The position numbers were made by a program, and so were the translations under genes. DNA of 64,000 nucleotides, taken from positions 1 to 64,000 of the forward strand of contig BRXU01000065.1 of assembly GCA_030267565.1 (NCBI GenBank), given 5' to 3'. Origin of the DNA: Pleodorina starrii (Eukaryota; Chlorophyta; Chlorophyceae; Chlamydomonadales; Volvocaceae). Shown in pieces: positions 46,193-54,684 of the stretch; position 1 is the stretch's first letter; each line of letters begins with the position of its first letter. The notes beneath the pieces were generated by a model. That model was not told the DNA's origin and did no database searches. It was given only the letters and a program-made list of their open reading frames with translations.

Positions 46193-46606
46193 TCAGTGTT
46201 CGGACGGCAGGTAGAGCGTCAGGACACGGCGCGTCTGGTCGGGGTCACAGGCACAATCGGGCATCGTCGCGCCGTAAGTGTAGTCGGTGTCGTAGAGGTC
46301 GATCTTCCAGAAGATCGCCGCACCATCGGCCTCCACGCGACCAAAGGAATGATCCTCCCAAGGGTCGTTTTCCTCGGTGAAGTCGGTGAAGTTGATAACC
46401 TTCTCCATCAGCGCGGATTTGGTCGCCATGGGCAGGGCCTCGAAACCCGGCGTGACGACAGCGCGGCCTTTCAGATGATGGTCCCGCCACAGGGCGGCGA
46501 AGCCCAGGCAGCGGCGGAAGGCGTCGTTCTGCTCTGCGATCAGCAGGCGCAGCATGTGGTCGCGGGCCTGCTCGGCGGCGGTGTCGGTCTGGTTTGCTTG
46601 TGCCAT
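46193..46606 (-). CDS. DUF3768-family protein
   Basis: This 137-residue protein has the DUF3768 layout: LLIAEQNDAFRRCLG, VVTPGFEALPMATKSALMEK, NFTDFTEENDPWEDHSFGRV, IFWKIDLYDTDYTYGA and TRRVLTLYLPSEH. Members occur on many alphaproteobacterial plasmids near ardC and ParB genes; the function is unknown. The start codon and the 70-bp leader (L) are identical to those of ardC. The 36-residue gene and the ParB-like gene follow on the same strand. Confidence 0.8.
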   Translation of the reverse strand: MAQANQTDTAAEQARDHMLRLLIAEQNDAFRRCLGFAALWRDHHLKGRAVVTPGFEALPMATKSALMEKVINFTDFTEENDPWEDHSFGRVEADGAAIFWKIDLYDTDYTYGATMPDCACDPDQTRRVLTLYLPSEH

Positions 46607-46673
46607 TTGGCGTTCCTTCTTTTGCGACGATCCCGGCCCGGACTTTGCCCTGTGGCCGGTGCCCAAAATGGGC
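46604..46673. repeat. Leader block L, copy 2 (upstream of DUF3768)
   Basis: Identical to 20565-20634 over all 70 bases, starting at the ATG. Here it joins block X (GAGGGGTCAGG) instead of block Z, at the same GCCCAAAATGGGC palindrome. Confidence 0.85.
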
Positions 46674-46976
46674 GAGGGGTCAGGCGAGGAAGCGCGCAGC
46701 GCGCCCCTCTCCTGAACCCTTGCTCCCGGCCGAGGGCAGGGGGGGAACCGCCGCAATGGGAAAATCAAACGGACAAGGGGGTGGTGCGGCCCGCAGCGCG
46801 CAGCGCGAGGACACGGCCCCGCAGGACGTGCAGCATTTTCCTGTTGCGGTGGGGGACCGGCGGTCCCCTGACGGACAGGCGCGCAGCGCCTGGCCCAGCA
46901 AGGGCAGGGGGCGTTTGGCTTGTCCAAATCCCCCCTGCGTCCCGATCGCCGCGCCTCGCGCGGGGATCTCGCTATT
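46674..46976. repeat. Block X, copy 3
   Basis: Nearly identical to 41978-42279. It ends CGCGGGGATCTCGCTATT, and block Y follows after only 51 bp of unique sequence (46977-47027). Confidence 0.8.
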
Positions 46977-47027
46977 CTATAAGCGACAGAGATTTATGCT
47001 TTACTTGCCCACATTGCGCGCGCGCCC

Positions 47028-47214
47028 TGCGTCAGCGGTCCCGCCCGTGAGGGACGAGATGGGCGGGGCAGGGCGCCCAGGACCGGTGTGCGGGGGGATG
47101 GCTCGGGACGAGACATTCACCCGTGCAGCGCAGCCGGGCGCATCGCCCCGACCAGCTCGGGTGGAGGCCGGTCTTGCCGGCCGGAACCGGGGACGCGGCC
47201 CGAAGGGGACGCCC
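47028..47214. repeat. Block Y, copy 2 (187 bp)
   Basis: Full-length match to 42701-42887, ending GGGACGCCC. Confidence 0.8.
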
Positions 47215-47221
47215 GGATTGG

Positions 47222-47407
47222 TCAGAGGAACAGCGCAGAAATCTGCAACAGCATGCCGAGGCCCGAAAGCATCAGCATAAGACCCCAGAAACTAAAGCCT
47301 GATTGTTCCTTATCTGAAGGAGTCGGATCGTTTCTGAACACGCCACAGACTTCGCACGCCGAAGGTGTTTCAGACGTTGTGGCACAAAATTGGCAACAGT
47401 ATTTCAT
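47222..47407 (-). CDS. Small zinc-ribbon membrane protein
   Basis: This 61-residue protein begins MKYCCQFCATTSETPSACEV with CxxC pairs (CQFC and CEVC) that form a zinc ribbon, then has one membrane helix (FWGLMLMLSGLGMLLQISAL). The last codons reach block Y. Similar small zinc-ribbon membrane proteins are widespread and uncharacterised. Confidence 0.6.
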   Translation of the reverse strand: MKYCCQFCATTSETPSACEVCGVFRNDPTPSDKEQSGFSFWGLMLMLSGLGMLLQISALFL

Positions 47408-47453
47408 GATGATCTCGCTTTTTGTTGGTTATCTTTTACTCTAAAACCAACTT

Positions 47454-47882
47454 TCAGTAACGACTATTCTGCTTACTTAATTTGACGCCTTTGCCAGCGC
47501 CGGTTGGAGCGATCTTCAACCGCAACCCTGCGCCGATGATGAAGCTCCTGAGAATATCCGGTTGTATCTGCGCGGCTTCATTCAGCATATCCGCCAGGAT
47601 ACCTGTATTTTTCTCGGCTTCACGGTAGAAGATCCGCCGGTAATCCCTGCTATCGAGATAGAGGTTGAAGATCTCATAGTCGATGTTCTTGGCGCATGAG
47701 ACCATGTAGGCAGCGATATAGGGGATGCCTTTCTCGACCATGTAGTTCAGAGGCAGGCCATTGTCCCGAATGAAGTCGAGGCAGAAGTTCTCTGCGCCCT
47801 TGATTGCGAGCGTCATCTCGTCATCGCCATCGGAGAGACCGCCTACAGAGTTTATGGCAACAACCCATTGAAAATGGTTCAT
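47454..47882 (-). CDS. Hypothetical protein
   Basis: This 142-residue protein starts MNHFQWVVAINSVGGLSDGD and is acidic and helical in its middle (ENFCLDFIRDNGLPLNYMVE, KNIDYEIFNLYLDSRDYRRI) with a basic C-terminus. No known family. It is less GC-rich than its neighbours. A weak AAGG ribosome site precedes the start. It is on the same strand as the DUF1173 gene but 136 bp away. Confidence 0.6.
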   Translation of the reverse strand: MNHFQWVVAINSVGGLSDGDDEMTLAIKGAENFCLDFIRDNGLPLNYMVEKGIPYIAAYMVSCAKNIDYEIFNLYLDSRDYRRIFYREAEKNTGILADMLNEAAQIQPDILRSFIIGAGLRLKIAPTGAGKGVKLSKQNSRY

Positions 47883-48018
47883 CCTCTTAGCCTTTCAGTC
47901 CTCAACCAAACAATATAAATCTGACGCCGCTTAAGAAATGCTTTCATTTACTCTAGCCTTTTATTCATTCGGGAACCGATAAACAAATGATCTGATAAGA
48001 AACCGCCGTGCCGTGCGA

Positions 48019-49218
48019 TTATGTTGACTTGCCTGGGATACCAGGCAAGTCAAATTCTTCGGGTGCCCACAGCCACGGCGGATAGACGCCATCGGCGGCG
48101 ATCTTTTTCAGGTCGTCATACGCCTCCTCTATCATGTCGTGATTGGGGGCAAACATGGCGACAGGCGTTCCGGTATCCAGCAGCAGGGCATTGGCGACAG
48201 GGGCTGTGGCCGACAGGTTGTATTTCAGGCATTTGATGAAGTCGCGCTCGGCCAGGGCGTCCAGCAACTGGTGTTCGCGGTCGTGATCGAACGGAATCCA
48301 TTGCCCGTTGACGGGCATGACGGCGATTTCGCGGATGTTGCCGTGGCTCGGCTTCGGGCTGAAGGTCGCGATGACGATCAGGTGGCTGTTCGGTGTGGCC
48401 TCGATCGTCTCTATCTTGTCGGCCGCGATCCTGTCGAACCGCTTCCCGGTCTCCTCGTCCAGAAATATCGGATAATCCGGCAGATGCTTGAGGATCAGCT
48501 TTCGACCGTAGGTCGAAGGCTCATAGCCTTTGTATTCCGCGATGACGATGCCAAGGGGTGTGGGCTTTCCTGCAACCGGCTGAAGCCGGTGCAGGAAGCG
48601 CCGCCGGTCGGCGGCGAGCCTTTCCTTTTCCTCGATGGAATAGAGCGGCGGGACAAAGAGGTTGCCGGAGATCGGCCCGGCCTTCGTGCTGACTTTTGCG
48701 GCCGCGGCCATCAATTCACGGTGGATGATGAACCAGCTGCGGCGGCGGCCGTAAGTGCTTCGCCACTTGTTCAGACCTGCGGCTTCCCAGAGGTAGTGCA
48801 GCACGGCCAACAGGCGCAGCTTTGCCGGGCTGGCAACGGCGGATGACGCGGCCTCTCCCGGATCGGCCACGGGGGCGGCCCGTCCGCCCTTCACCGATAG
48901 CGGAAAATCCAGTTTGAGCATCGTGCCGCCCGCCTCGTCGGTCAAGATGGCCTGTCCGTTCACCTGGCCCAGGCCGGACAGTTCCGGGGGTGGATCGAAT
49001 GTCTCACAAACCGGATCGTGAAGATGACCCGTTCCGGGCATACGTTTCAGGATATATTCGTTCCCGACCTTGGCGATATACATTGCCGGTTCCTGACGGC
49101 TGCATTGGCACAGCGGCCTGGCCGTCTTATCGTATGCGCCTTCCAGGATCCGTTGCAAACCTTCGGTCGATGTGCTGAAACGCGAATGACCGAGACGATA
49201 AGTGTTTTCGGCTGCCAT
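48019..49218 (-). CDS. DUF1173-family protein
   Basis: This 399-residue protein starts MAAENTYRLGHSRFSTSTEG (49218; GGAG upstream). DUF1173 features include a Cys/His-rich N-terminal part (PLCQCSRQEPAMYIAKVGNE, KRMPGTGHLHDPVCETFDPP) that may bind zinc, then LRLLAVLHYLWEAAGLNKW and SWFIIHRELMAAAAKV. The family is common on conjugative plasmids of Alphaproteobacteria and Gammaproteobacteria, with no assigned role. An 11-bp perfect inverted repeat overlaps its 3' end. Confidence 0.82.
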   Translation of the reverse strand: MAAENTYRLGHSRFSTSTEGLQRILEGAYDKTARPLCQCSRQEPAMYIAKVGNEYILKRMPGTGHLHDPVCETFDPPPELSGLGQVNGQAILTDEAGGTMLKLDFPLSVKGGRAAPVADPGEAASSAVASPAKLRLLAVLHYLWEAAGLNKWRSTYGRRRSWFIIHRELMAAAAKVSTKAGPISGNLFVPPLYSIEEKERLAADRRRFLHRLQPVAGKPTPLGIVIAEYKGYEPSTYGRKLILKHLPDYPIFLDEETGKRFDRIAADKIETIEATPNSHLIVIATFSPKPSHGNIREIAVMPVNGQWIPFDHDREHQLLDALAERDFIKCLKYNLSATAPVANALLLDTGTPVAMFAPNHDMIEEAYDDLKKIAADGVYPPWLWAPEEFDLPGIPGKST

Positions 49219-49394
49219 AATGTTCTCCTTCAATAAGAAAGAGAATCGCCTATATCAGCCATCATTTCCAGAGAATATTGCGGTGTGTGGTTGTAAATTA
49301 GCACGGCGCTGATTTGAACTTGGGGAATCCGTATCACGCCAGATGGTCGATACCGAAATAAGAAACGCATTGACCAGACAGAGGCGCAAACACA

Positions 49395-49616
49395 ATGAAA
49401 GTCACCCATACCGAAACCACGTTCAGCATGACCGGCAGGTATTGGTCCGGCACATACCCGATCAGCGAGCTTCCCAAATGGCTTAGCTTCTATCAACGGC
49501 TCCGCGCTGATTTTCCAAAATCAGGAACGGCATATGATAAATGTATTGAGGAACTGGAACAGTTGACACAACAGTTACGCACTCAGGAAACAGCTTCCTT
49601 GACGGCGCCGCTGTAA
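49395..49616 (+). CDS. Small hypothetical protein
   Basis: This 73-residue acidic protein (SELPKWLSFYQRLRADFPKS, CIEELEQLTQQLRTQETASL) has a helical C-terminus. GAGG lies about 10 bases before the ATG. It is divergent from the DUF1173 gene. No family was recognised. Coding is likely but not certain. Confidence 0.45.
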   Translation: MKVTHTETTFSMTGRYWSGTYPISELPKWLSFYQRLRADFPKSGTAYDKCIEELEQLTQQLRTQETASLTAPL

Positions 49617-49740
49617 ATATCCGTTAAAGCTCTATAGAGGGCTTATGGCAGGCAGTCGTCTTTTAGGGCTTACCAACTTGATGAAAGCGGACAGTCAGCA
49701 GTCGGCGCAGCGCAGACACAATGCGGGACGAAGCGGACGC

Positions 49741-50271
49741 TTATCTAAGCAGGTTTACGGCGATGAGCATTTGGACTGCGAGCATCATTCCAATTGGAAC
49801 TTGTAGAAGCATAAAGGCGCTGCCGGTCGTCACATACCACATGAGTGCAAATTCCATGCCAAAGCCGATGCAAGCGGGAAAGCCGGCGAGGATGCGCGAC
49901 CTGATCGAGCCCGCGACTATTGAGCGCCGTACCAGAAAGGGTCCTTCGAACGGCTTATGCAGCAGCTGCTCCGACGCGCACACGACCGCCCTTTCTCGGG
50001 CGAGAGTGGCAGCGTTAAGCCGCAGTGATGCATAGAACATCAGGGGAGTGGCCGTCAGGGCAGAAACCGTAACCACTCCGACTGCGAGGCTGACCAGGTC
50101 CACACCATTGGTGTGCAGGTAGATATAGATCCCGGCAAGGCTAACCAATGGCAGGGAAAGCGACAGCAGGCCAGACATTAACATCTCGCGGAGAAAAGCT
50201 CTCCGACCCAAAGTGACAGCCATCGCCTCTGTCGACATGGGATTGAGTATCGAGACCAGGCCTTGTGACAT
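49741..50271 (-). CDS. Four-helix membrane protein, unknown function
   Basis: This 176-residue protein has four hydrophobic helices in two pairs (MSGLLSLSLPLVSLAGIYIY, LAVGVVTVSALTATPLMFYA, FPACIGFGMEFALMWYVTTG, LLQVPIGMMLAVQMLIAVNL) joined by a cytoplasmic helix (LRLNAATLARERAVVCASEQ). No enzymatic motif. IS1182 copy B lies 68 bp upstream of its start and may have cut off its promoter. Confidence 0.6.
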   Translation of the reverse strand: MSQGLVSILNPMSTEAMAVTLGRRAFLREMLMSGLLSLSLPLVSLAGIYIYLHTNGVDLVSLAVGVVTVSALTATPLMFYASLRLNAATLARERAVVCASEQLLHKPFEGPFLVRRSIVAGSIRSRILAGFPACIGFGMEFALMWYVTTGSAFMLLQVPIGMMLAVQMLIAVNLLR

Positions 50272-50339
50272 CAGAACGTGTTCCAGATTCGTATGTTCGC
50301 CCGCTAGTTTAGATCAGCCACGACCGGCAACAATGGGCT

Positions 50340-51943
50340 TAGGCTGTGTGGAAACGCCGGCGCATGCTGGCATCCAAGGGCATCTGACGCGAAGATCTGA
50401 CTTGCGTTTGGCGAAGTGCAGACAGACCACAAGGAGCGGCGCCTTTCAGGCCTTCAGAGCGCTCATCAACCCTTGGACCCCGATCAGAGCCACCATTCGC
50501 TTGAGATTGTAGGCGAGGACGTTCAGCGCGATCTCCGTTTTCACGTTCCTCAGCCGTCGGGTCAGAAAGTGGGACGTGCCCATCCACGCCTTGATGGTGC
50601 CGAACGGGTGCTCGACCGTGCCTCGGCGGATAGTCATCGGTTCGGTCGGTCCGATCAGCCTCGCCCGCGCCGCCTCAACCAGATGCTCGAGCGCCCACCG
50701 CGTGATCCGGCGCTCCTTGCCGGTCGTGCATCGCGATTTCATCAGGCATGTGCCGCACTCGCTGGTCCAGTAGCGGCGGAGTTCCAAGCCGTCTTCCTCG
50801 GTCGTGTAGCGATACGGTAGCGCCTCCCCTGCAGGACAACGATAGATATCCGCATCGGCCTCATAGGCGAAGTCCGCCTTCTCATACATGCCCTTGAGGC
50901 GGTTGCCCGACGTCTCGGGGCGCGGGATCGTCGTGGTGATTCCAGCTTTGTGACAGGCCAGGATCTGCCGCCCGCTGAAGTAGCCTTTGTCGGCCAGCAC
51001 ATGCATCTCGTCGCGGCGAAGCGCGTCCTTGGCCGCTTTTGCCATCGGCACCAGAAGATCACGGTCATGACCCTGGTTGGTGACTTCATGCGCGACGATC
51101 AGGTGGGTCTCGGTGTCGACGGCGGTCTGGACATTGTAGCCGACCATTCCGCTGTTCCGAGCGCTGGTCGCCATGGCGCGGGCATCGGGGTCCGTCAGCG
51201 ATATCTGCCCATCCGGCGCATCGGCCAAGGCCCGACCCATGGCTTGCAGGTGGTGGATATGCTGCCGGACACGCCCGTAACGCTTGGCCAGATGCGCGAC
51301 CTTCTCGGCCCGAACCTCACCCTCCTCCTGTCGATCGACCCGCACCATCTCCGCGATGTAGCGCTCGACGTCCGCCTCCAGGTGGGCGATGCGGCTGGCG
51401 ATCTTGCCCTTGGTGAAGTTGCGGTCCCGGCTGTTAACGGCCCGGAACTTGCTCCCGTCGATGGCAACGCAGGAGCCCTTCAGCACGCCGATCCGGCGGC
51501 ACAGCTCCACGAACTGAGCAACGCTGCGGCGGATGCCGGGGCCGTTGTCACGCCGGAAGTCGGCGATGGTCTTGTGATCCGGGACAAGGCGGCCGGTCAA
51601 CCACATCAACTCGACGTTCCGCCCGGCTTCGCGTTCCAGCCTTCGGCTGGATGGGATCCGGTTCAGATAGCCGTAGATGAACAGCTTAAGCAGCACGGCA
51701 GGATGATATCCGGGTCGCCCCGTCCGCGCCGGCGCCGATCGCGCAAATCCGAGCGCAGGCAGATCGAGTTCATCGACGAACAGATCAACCACCCGAACCA
51801 GGTGATCCTCGCCAATCCAATCCTCAAGACGATCTGGAAAAAGAGCCGTCTGTCCCCGCGCAGTCCCTTCGATGAAACCCGACATGCCGATCTCCCGCCA
51901 CCATGTCGAAGTCTACCATAAGGCCGAGTTTCCACACAGCCTC
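50340..51943 (-). mobile_element. IS1182-family insertion sequence, copy B
   Basis: Same length (1604 bp) and ends as copy A, flanked by the same 4-bp GGCT (50336-50339 and 51944-51947). On the right both copies are followed by CTTC(G/A)CGTCGAT, and both left flanks end in GGGCT. The two insertions therefore lie in related target sequences. Confidence 0.85.
50446..51885 (-). CDS. IS1182-family DDE transposase, copy B
   Basis: This 479-residue protein is nearly the same as copy A (28918-30357), with scattered substitutions such as LVPDHKTIADF instead of LVTDHKTIADF and RSVAQFVELCRRIG instead of RSCAQFVELSRRIG. All DDE core blocks are intact, so both copies may be active. Confidence 0.93.
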   Translation of the reverse strand: MSGFIEGTARGQTALFPDRLEDWIGEDHLVRVVDLFVDELDLPALGFARSAPARTGRPGYHPAVLLKLFIYGYLNRIPSSRRLEREAGRNVELMWLTGRLVPDHKTIADFRRDNGPGIRRSVAQFVELCRRIGVLKGSCVAIDGSKFRAVNSRDRNFTKGKIASRIAHLEADVERYIAEMVRVDRQEEGEVRAEKVAHLAKRYGRVRQHIHHLQAMGRALADAPDGQISLTDPDARAMATSARNSGMVGYNVQTAVDTETHLIVAHEVTNQGHDRDLLVPMAKAAKDALRRDEMHVLADKGYFSGRQILACHKAGITTTIPRPETSGNRLKGMYEKADFAYEADADIYRCPAGEALPYRYTTEEDGLELRRYWTSECGTCLMKSRCTTGKERRITRWALEHLVEAARARLIGPTEPMTIRRGTVEHPFGTIKAWMGTSHFLTRRLRNVKTEIALNVLAYNLKRMVALIGVQGLMSALKA

Positions 51944-51947
51944 GGCT

Positions 51948-52260
51948 CTTCGCGTCGATCCTGCCGCGCCTTCTGAGCGTCCGCTTCTGGTGCAAATGAG
52001 GGCGCAGCACGGGTAGATGGCGTTTTAATCGGCCAGAAAGCACAACGATTGTGGAAAACGACCCGTGCATCCGCGCTGCGGCGACTAGCTGCTCTGTCAT
52101 CTATAGACAGTCATCCATGCACGCCTCAACTTTCTGTTTCAAGATCAGCTGCCAATCTGATACTCATGGGTGAAATTCCGAGACTATATCCATGGTCTAA
52201 TAAATTATATATTCAACAGGTTGGCACTATTCTCTGATCGCTAACTAGCAACTGTATCCC
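51948..52260. other. Gap between IS1182 copy B and the IS110 element
   Basis: No supported gene. It holds one AGAAAGCACAACGATTGTGG motif (52035) like those beside the palindrome at 34925, and an AT-rich stretch (52180-52250). Confidence 0.4.
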
Positions 52261-53220
52261 TCACGCGGTGGAAGGCTTCCATTTCTGGCGGCTTTTACAC
52301 AGGGCGTTAGCTAGGTTGACCAGTTTCCGGGCAACCGCGGTTATGATGACCTTGTGCGGTTTCCCTGCTTTTCGCAAACGATCCGCAAACGCCTTCATGG
52401 ACGGGTTGTGATGCGCGGCGACCAGAGCAGCCTGAAACATCACATGCCTTAGGGCACGGCGACCCCCTGCAATGGTCCGCTTCCCGCGCAGGGTTCCACT
52501 GTCTTGCGCCACTGGGGCGAGCCCTACGAGAGCTGCAGCCTGTTCGCCTGTTATGGTGCCAAGTTCAGGCATTTCGGCGATCAGCATTGTGCTGGCCACT
52601 GGTCCGATCCCAGGGATGGAGCGCAAAACACCAGCGGTTTCTGCCAGCAATACGTCGCCAGATAGGGTGGCCCCGATCCTGTCTTCCAACTCTTTGATCA
52701 GGCAGTCGAGCCGAGCCTTTAGGTCGCTATCGACGCTGTCGAACATCTCGGCTGTGCCAAGCTTCTGATGCGCGCGGATCTGTGCCAGTAGACGTTTCCG
52801 CATCTCGACGATCTGGGCCCGCTTTGAGGTCAAAGCTCTGAGTGATCTCAGCTTTTCTGTGGGAAGGCGGCGACCGGCATCGGGCCGAAAGGCAAAGAAG
52901 CGGGCAATAAGCTCCGCGTCAATTCGGTCGGTTTTTGCGCGCGTGCCACGGCTTCGTGCGAATGCCTTCACCTGAGCAGGCGGCACCTGTCGGGCGATGA
53001 CGCCTTCTGCCTCGAGCGTTTCCCAGAGCTGCCATTCCTGTCCGCCGGTTGACTCAAAGCAAACGACGGCATCTCGATTGCGGGCAAGATCCGAGACGGC
53101 CGCGTGACCTTCAGGTCCATTTGGCATTCGGCATTGGAGCCCATCGGGCAGGCAATGAAGGTCCAGCCAGTCACGGCTGACGTCTATGCCGATAACACGG
53201 CCATGTGATAGATTGTCCAT
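52261..53220 (-). CDS. IS110-family transposase (DEDD recombinase)
   Basis: This 319-residue recombinase starts MDNLSHGRVIGIDVSRDWLD (53220). The RuvC-like N-terminal domain carries acidic residues in GIDVSRDWLDLH, VVCFESTGG and RAKTDRIDAELIARFF (DEDD tetrad). The C-terminal transposase-20 domain has LRSIPGIGPVASTMLIAEMP and LVGLAPVAQDSGTLRGKR, where the Ser of QDSG is the likely catalytic serine. IS110 enzymes are guided by an RNA made from the element's own non-coding end. The gene is intact. Confidence 0.92.
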   Translation of the reverse strand: MDNLSHGRVIGIDVSRDWLDLHCLPDGLQCRMPNGPEGHAAVSDLARNRDAVVCFESTGGQEWQLWETLEAEGVIARQVPPAQVKAFARSRGTRAKTDRIDAELIARFFAFRPDAGRRLPTEKLRSLRALTSKRAQIVEMRKRLLAQIRAHQKLGTAEMFDSVDSDLKARLDCLIKELEDRIGATLSGDVLLAETAGVLRSIPGIGPVASTMLIAEMPELGTITGEQAAALVGLAPVAQDSGTLRGKRTIAGGRRALRHVMFQAALVAAHHNPSMKAFADRLRKAGKPHKVIITAVARKLVNLANALCKSRQKWKPSTA

Positions 53221-53400
53221 GCTCTCTTCCTTCTGGTGCGCGGTCCTGAACGGCCGCAATCAACTGTCCGAGACGATGAAGAGAGGCGGTGCCGACAGGC
53301 TAAAAAGCGTGGTCAAGCCACAAGGGTCAGACGTCGCGCACCACCCCGTCACCGTCCCTGGCCAGGGACAGTGACGGGGTAAGTTTAGCGAAACTCAGAT
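53221..53400 (-). ncRNA. Candidate bridge RNA region of the IS110 element
   Basis: In IS110-group elements the non-coding left end upstream of the recombinase encodes a structured bridge RNA with loops that pair with donor and target DNA. This 180-bp region has that position. It includes a strong hairpin at 53344-53379 (CCCCGTCAC / GTGACGGGG around GTCCCTGG/CCAGGGAC). RNA ends and guide loops cannot be fixed from sequence alone. Confidence 0.4.
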
Positions 53401-53406
53401 ACAGAA

Positions 53407-54237
53407 GGGTCAGGATTCATAACCAATAGATGACGAGAGCCGCCAGCGCGATGGCGGAGAGGAACACCTTCGGGCAGCGGTCATAACGGGTCGCGACGCG
53501 CCGCCAGTCCTTTATCCTGCCGAACATGATCTCGATACGGTTGCGCCGCTTGTATCTGCGCTTGTCATACTTAACAGGCATCTTGCGTTGCTTCCGGCCG
53601 GGGATGCAGGCCCGTATCCCCTTGTCCTGCAACGCCTCTCTCAACCAGTCAGCATCATAACCGCGATCGCCAAGCAGCCACCTGACGTTTGGCAGGCCGC
53701 TGAGCAGCGCCCTTGCGCCGATATAATCGCTCACCTGTCCGGCAGTGATGAACAGATCGAGCGGTCGCCCCTGGCTGTCGCAGATGGCGTGCAGCTTGGT
53801 GTTCATGCCGCCTTTTGTGCGGCCGATCAGACGTCCACGCCCCCCTTTTTGACGGCCATGCTGGTCGCCGTTCGATGTGCCTTCAGGTATCTTGCGTCGA
53901 TCATCACAGTATTCTCTTCACCGTGTTCAGCAGCGAGGCCGGCCATCATCCGAGCGAAGATACCCTTCCCGCTCCAACGCCTCCAACGGCTATAAAGTGT
54001 TTTGTGAGGCCCATAGGCAGCGGGTGCATCACGCCAGCGCAAGCCATTGCGGATGATGAAGATAATCCCGCTGAGAACGCGCCTGTCATCAACGCGCGGC
54101 TTGCCATGGGACTTTGGGAAAAAAGGGGCAAGACGTGCCATCTGCGCATCCGTCAGCCAGAAAAGGTCGCTCATCTCACCGCTCCGTTTCAGAGCCGTGA
54201 ATCACGCAACGCAATGGAAATCAATGCATCCTGACCC
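53407..54237 (-). mobile_element. IS5-family (IS427-like) insertion sequence
   Basis: The 831-bp element has inverted ends GGGTCAGGATTCATAA / GGGTCAGGATGCATTG. The right flank begins TA, but the left flank does not end in TA, so the target duplication is incomplete. This may be due to rearrangement with the adjacent IS110 element. Confidence 0.8.
53417..54174 (-). CDS. IS5-family transposase in two frames (programmed frameshift)
   Basis: The first frame (54174-53827) gives MSDLFWLTDAQMARLAPFFP, RVLSGIIFIIRNGLRWRDAP and NTVMIDARYLKAHRTATSMA (first Asp). The second (53806-53417) gives KLHAICDSQGRPLDLFITAG, RWLLGDRGYDADWLREAL (second Asp) and YKRRNRIEIMFGRIKDWRRV (Glu). The junction contains A5G6 on the minus strand (53831-53841), a slippery sequence typical of this group. 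The transposase is therefore probably made by frameshifting, not broken. Confidence 0.85.
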
Positions 54238-54502
54238 TAGCAGAAAGCGATCAACGTCGGGATCGTATGGTGCGCTACCACGAAGTATGCATGGGATCGC
54301 TTCCTGATGATCGCCTTCCAACCGTCGCTCTGACAACCAAATGTGCTCTAACATAAAAAGACTCGCGCAAGTTCTCCACAGACGGTGCGGATCAAGCCGT
54401 CCGCCGCCAGCTTTATGGAAAGCGCGACGGCCGGCTTGATCCACCCCTGCGTCGCCTATCATACGCTAGCGTCTAAGGGCGGTGCAGACTGTCAAGATAA
54501 AA

Positions 54503-54684
54503 CGAACGTCTCGTCTATCGAATAGACGTCAAGGCGGGGGGAATAGCTGTGCAGGACCTCCACCACGCGGCGGCTTAGGTCGCCGTAGAGCGTATAGTTG
54601 GATGACAGCGCCTTGACCCCATGCCGCTTCATCAGGTCACGGATCTTGAAAACCGGATTGCCCATCTTGATCCCAAGGGCCTTG
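54503..54684 (-). pseudogene. umuC: umuC fragment (Y-family polymerase), truncated at both ends
   Basis: UmuC is the catalytic part of DNA polymerase V. Only about 60 residues remain: KALGIKMGNPVFKIRDLMKR, SSNYTLYGDLSRRVVEVLHS and LDVYSIDETF, a segment from the palm with the conserved SIDE(T/A)F motif. The N-terminal region is missing where it meets the AlbA remnant at 54685, and the fingers and little-finger domains are gone at about 54503. Not functional. Confidence 0.75.

Noticed and set aside
53417..54174. Reading the IS5-family transposase as a pseudogene
   Set aside because: The two frames meet at an A5G6 slippery run typical of programmed frameshifting in this group.
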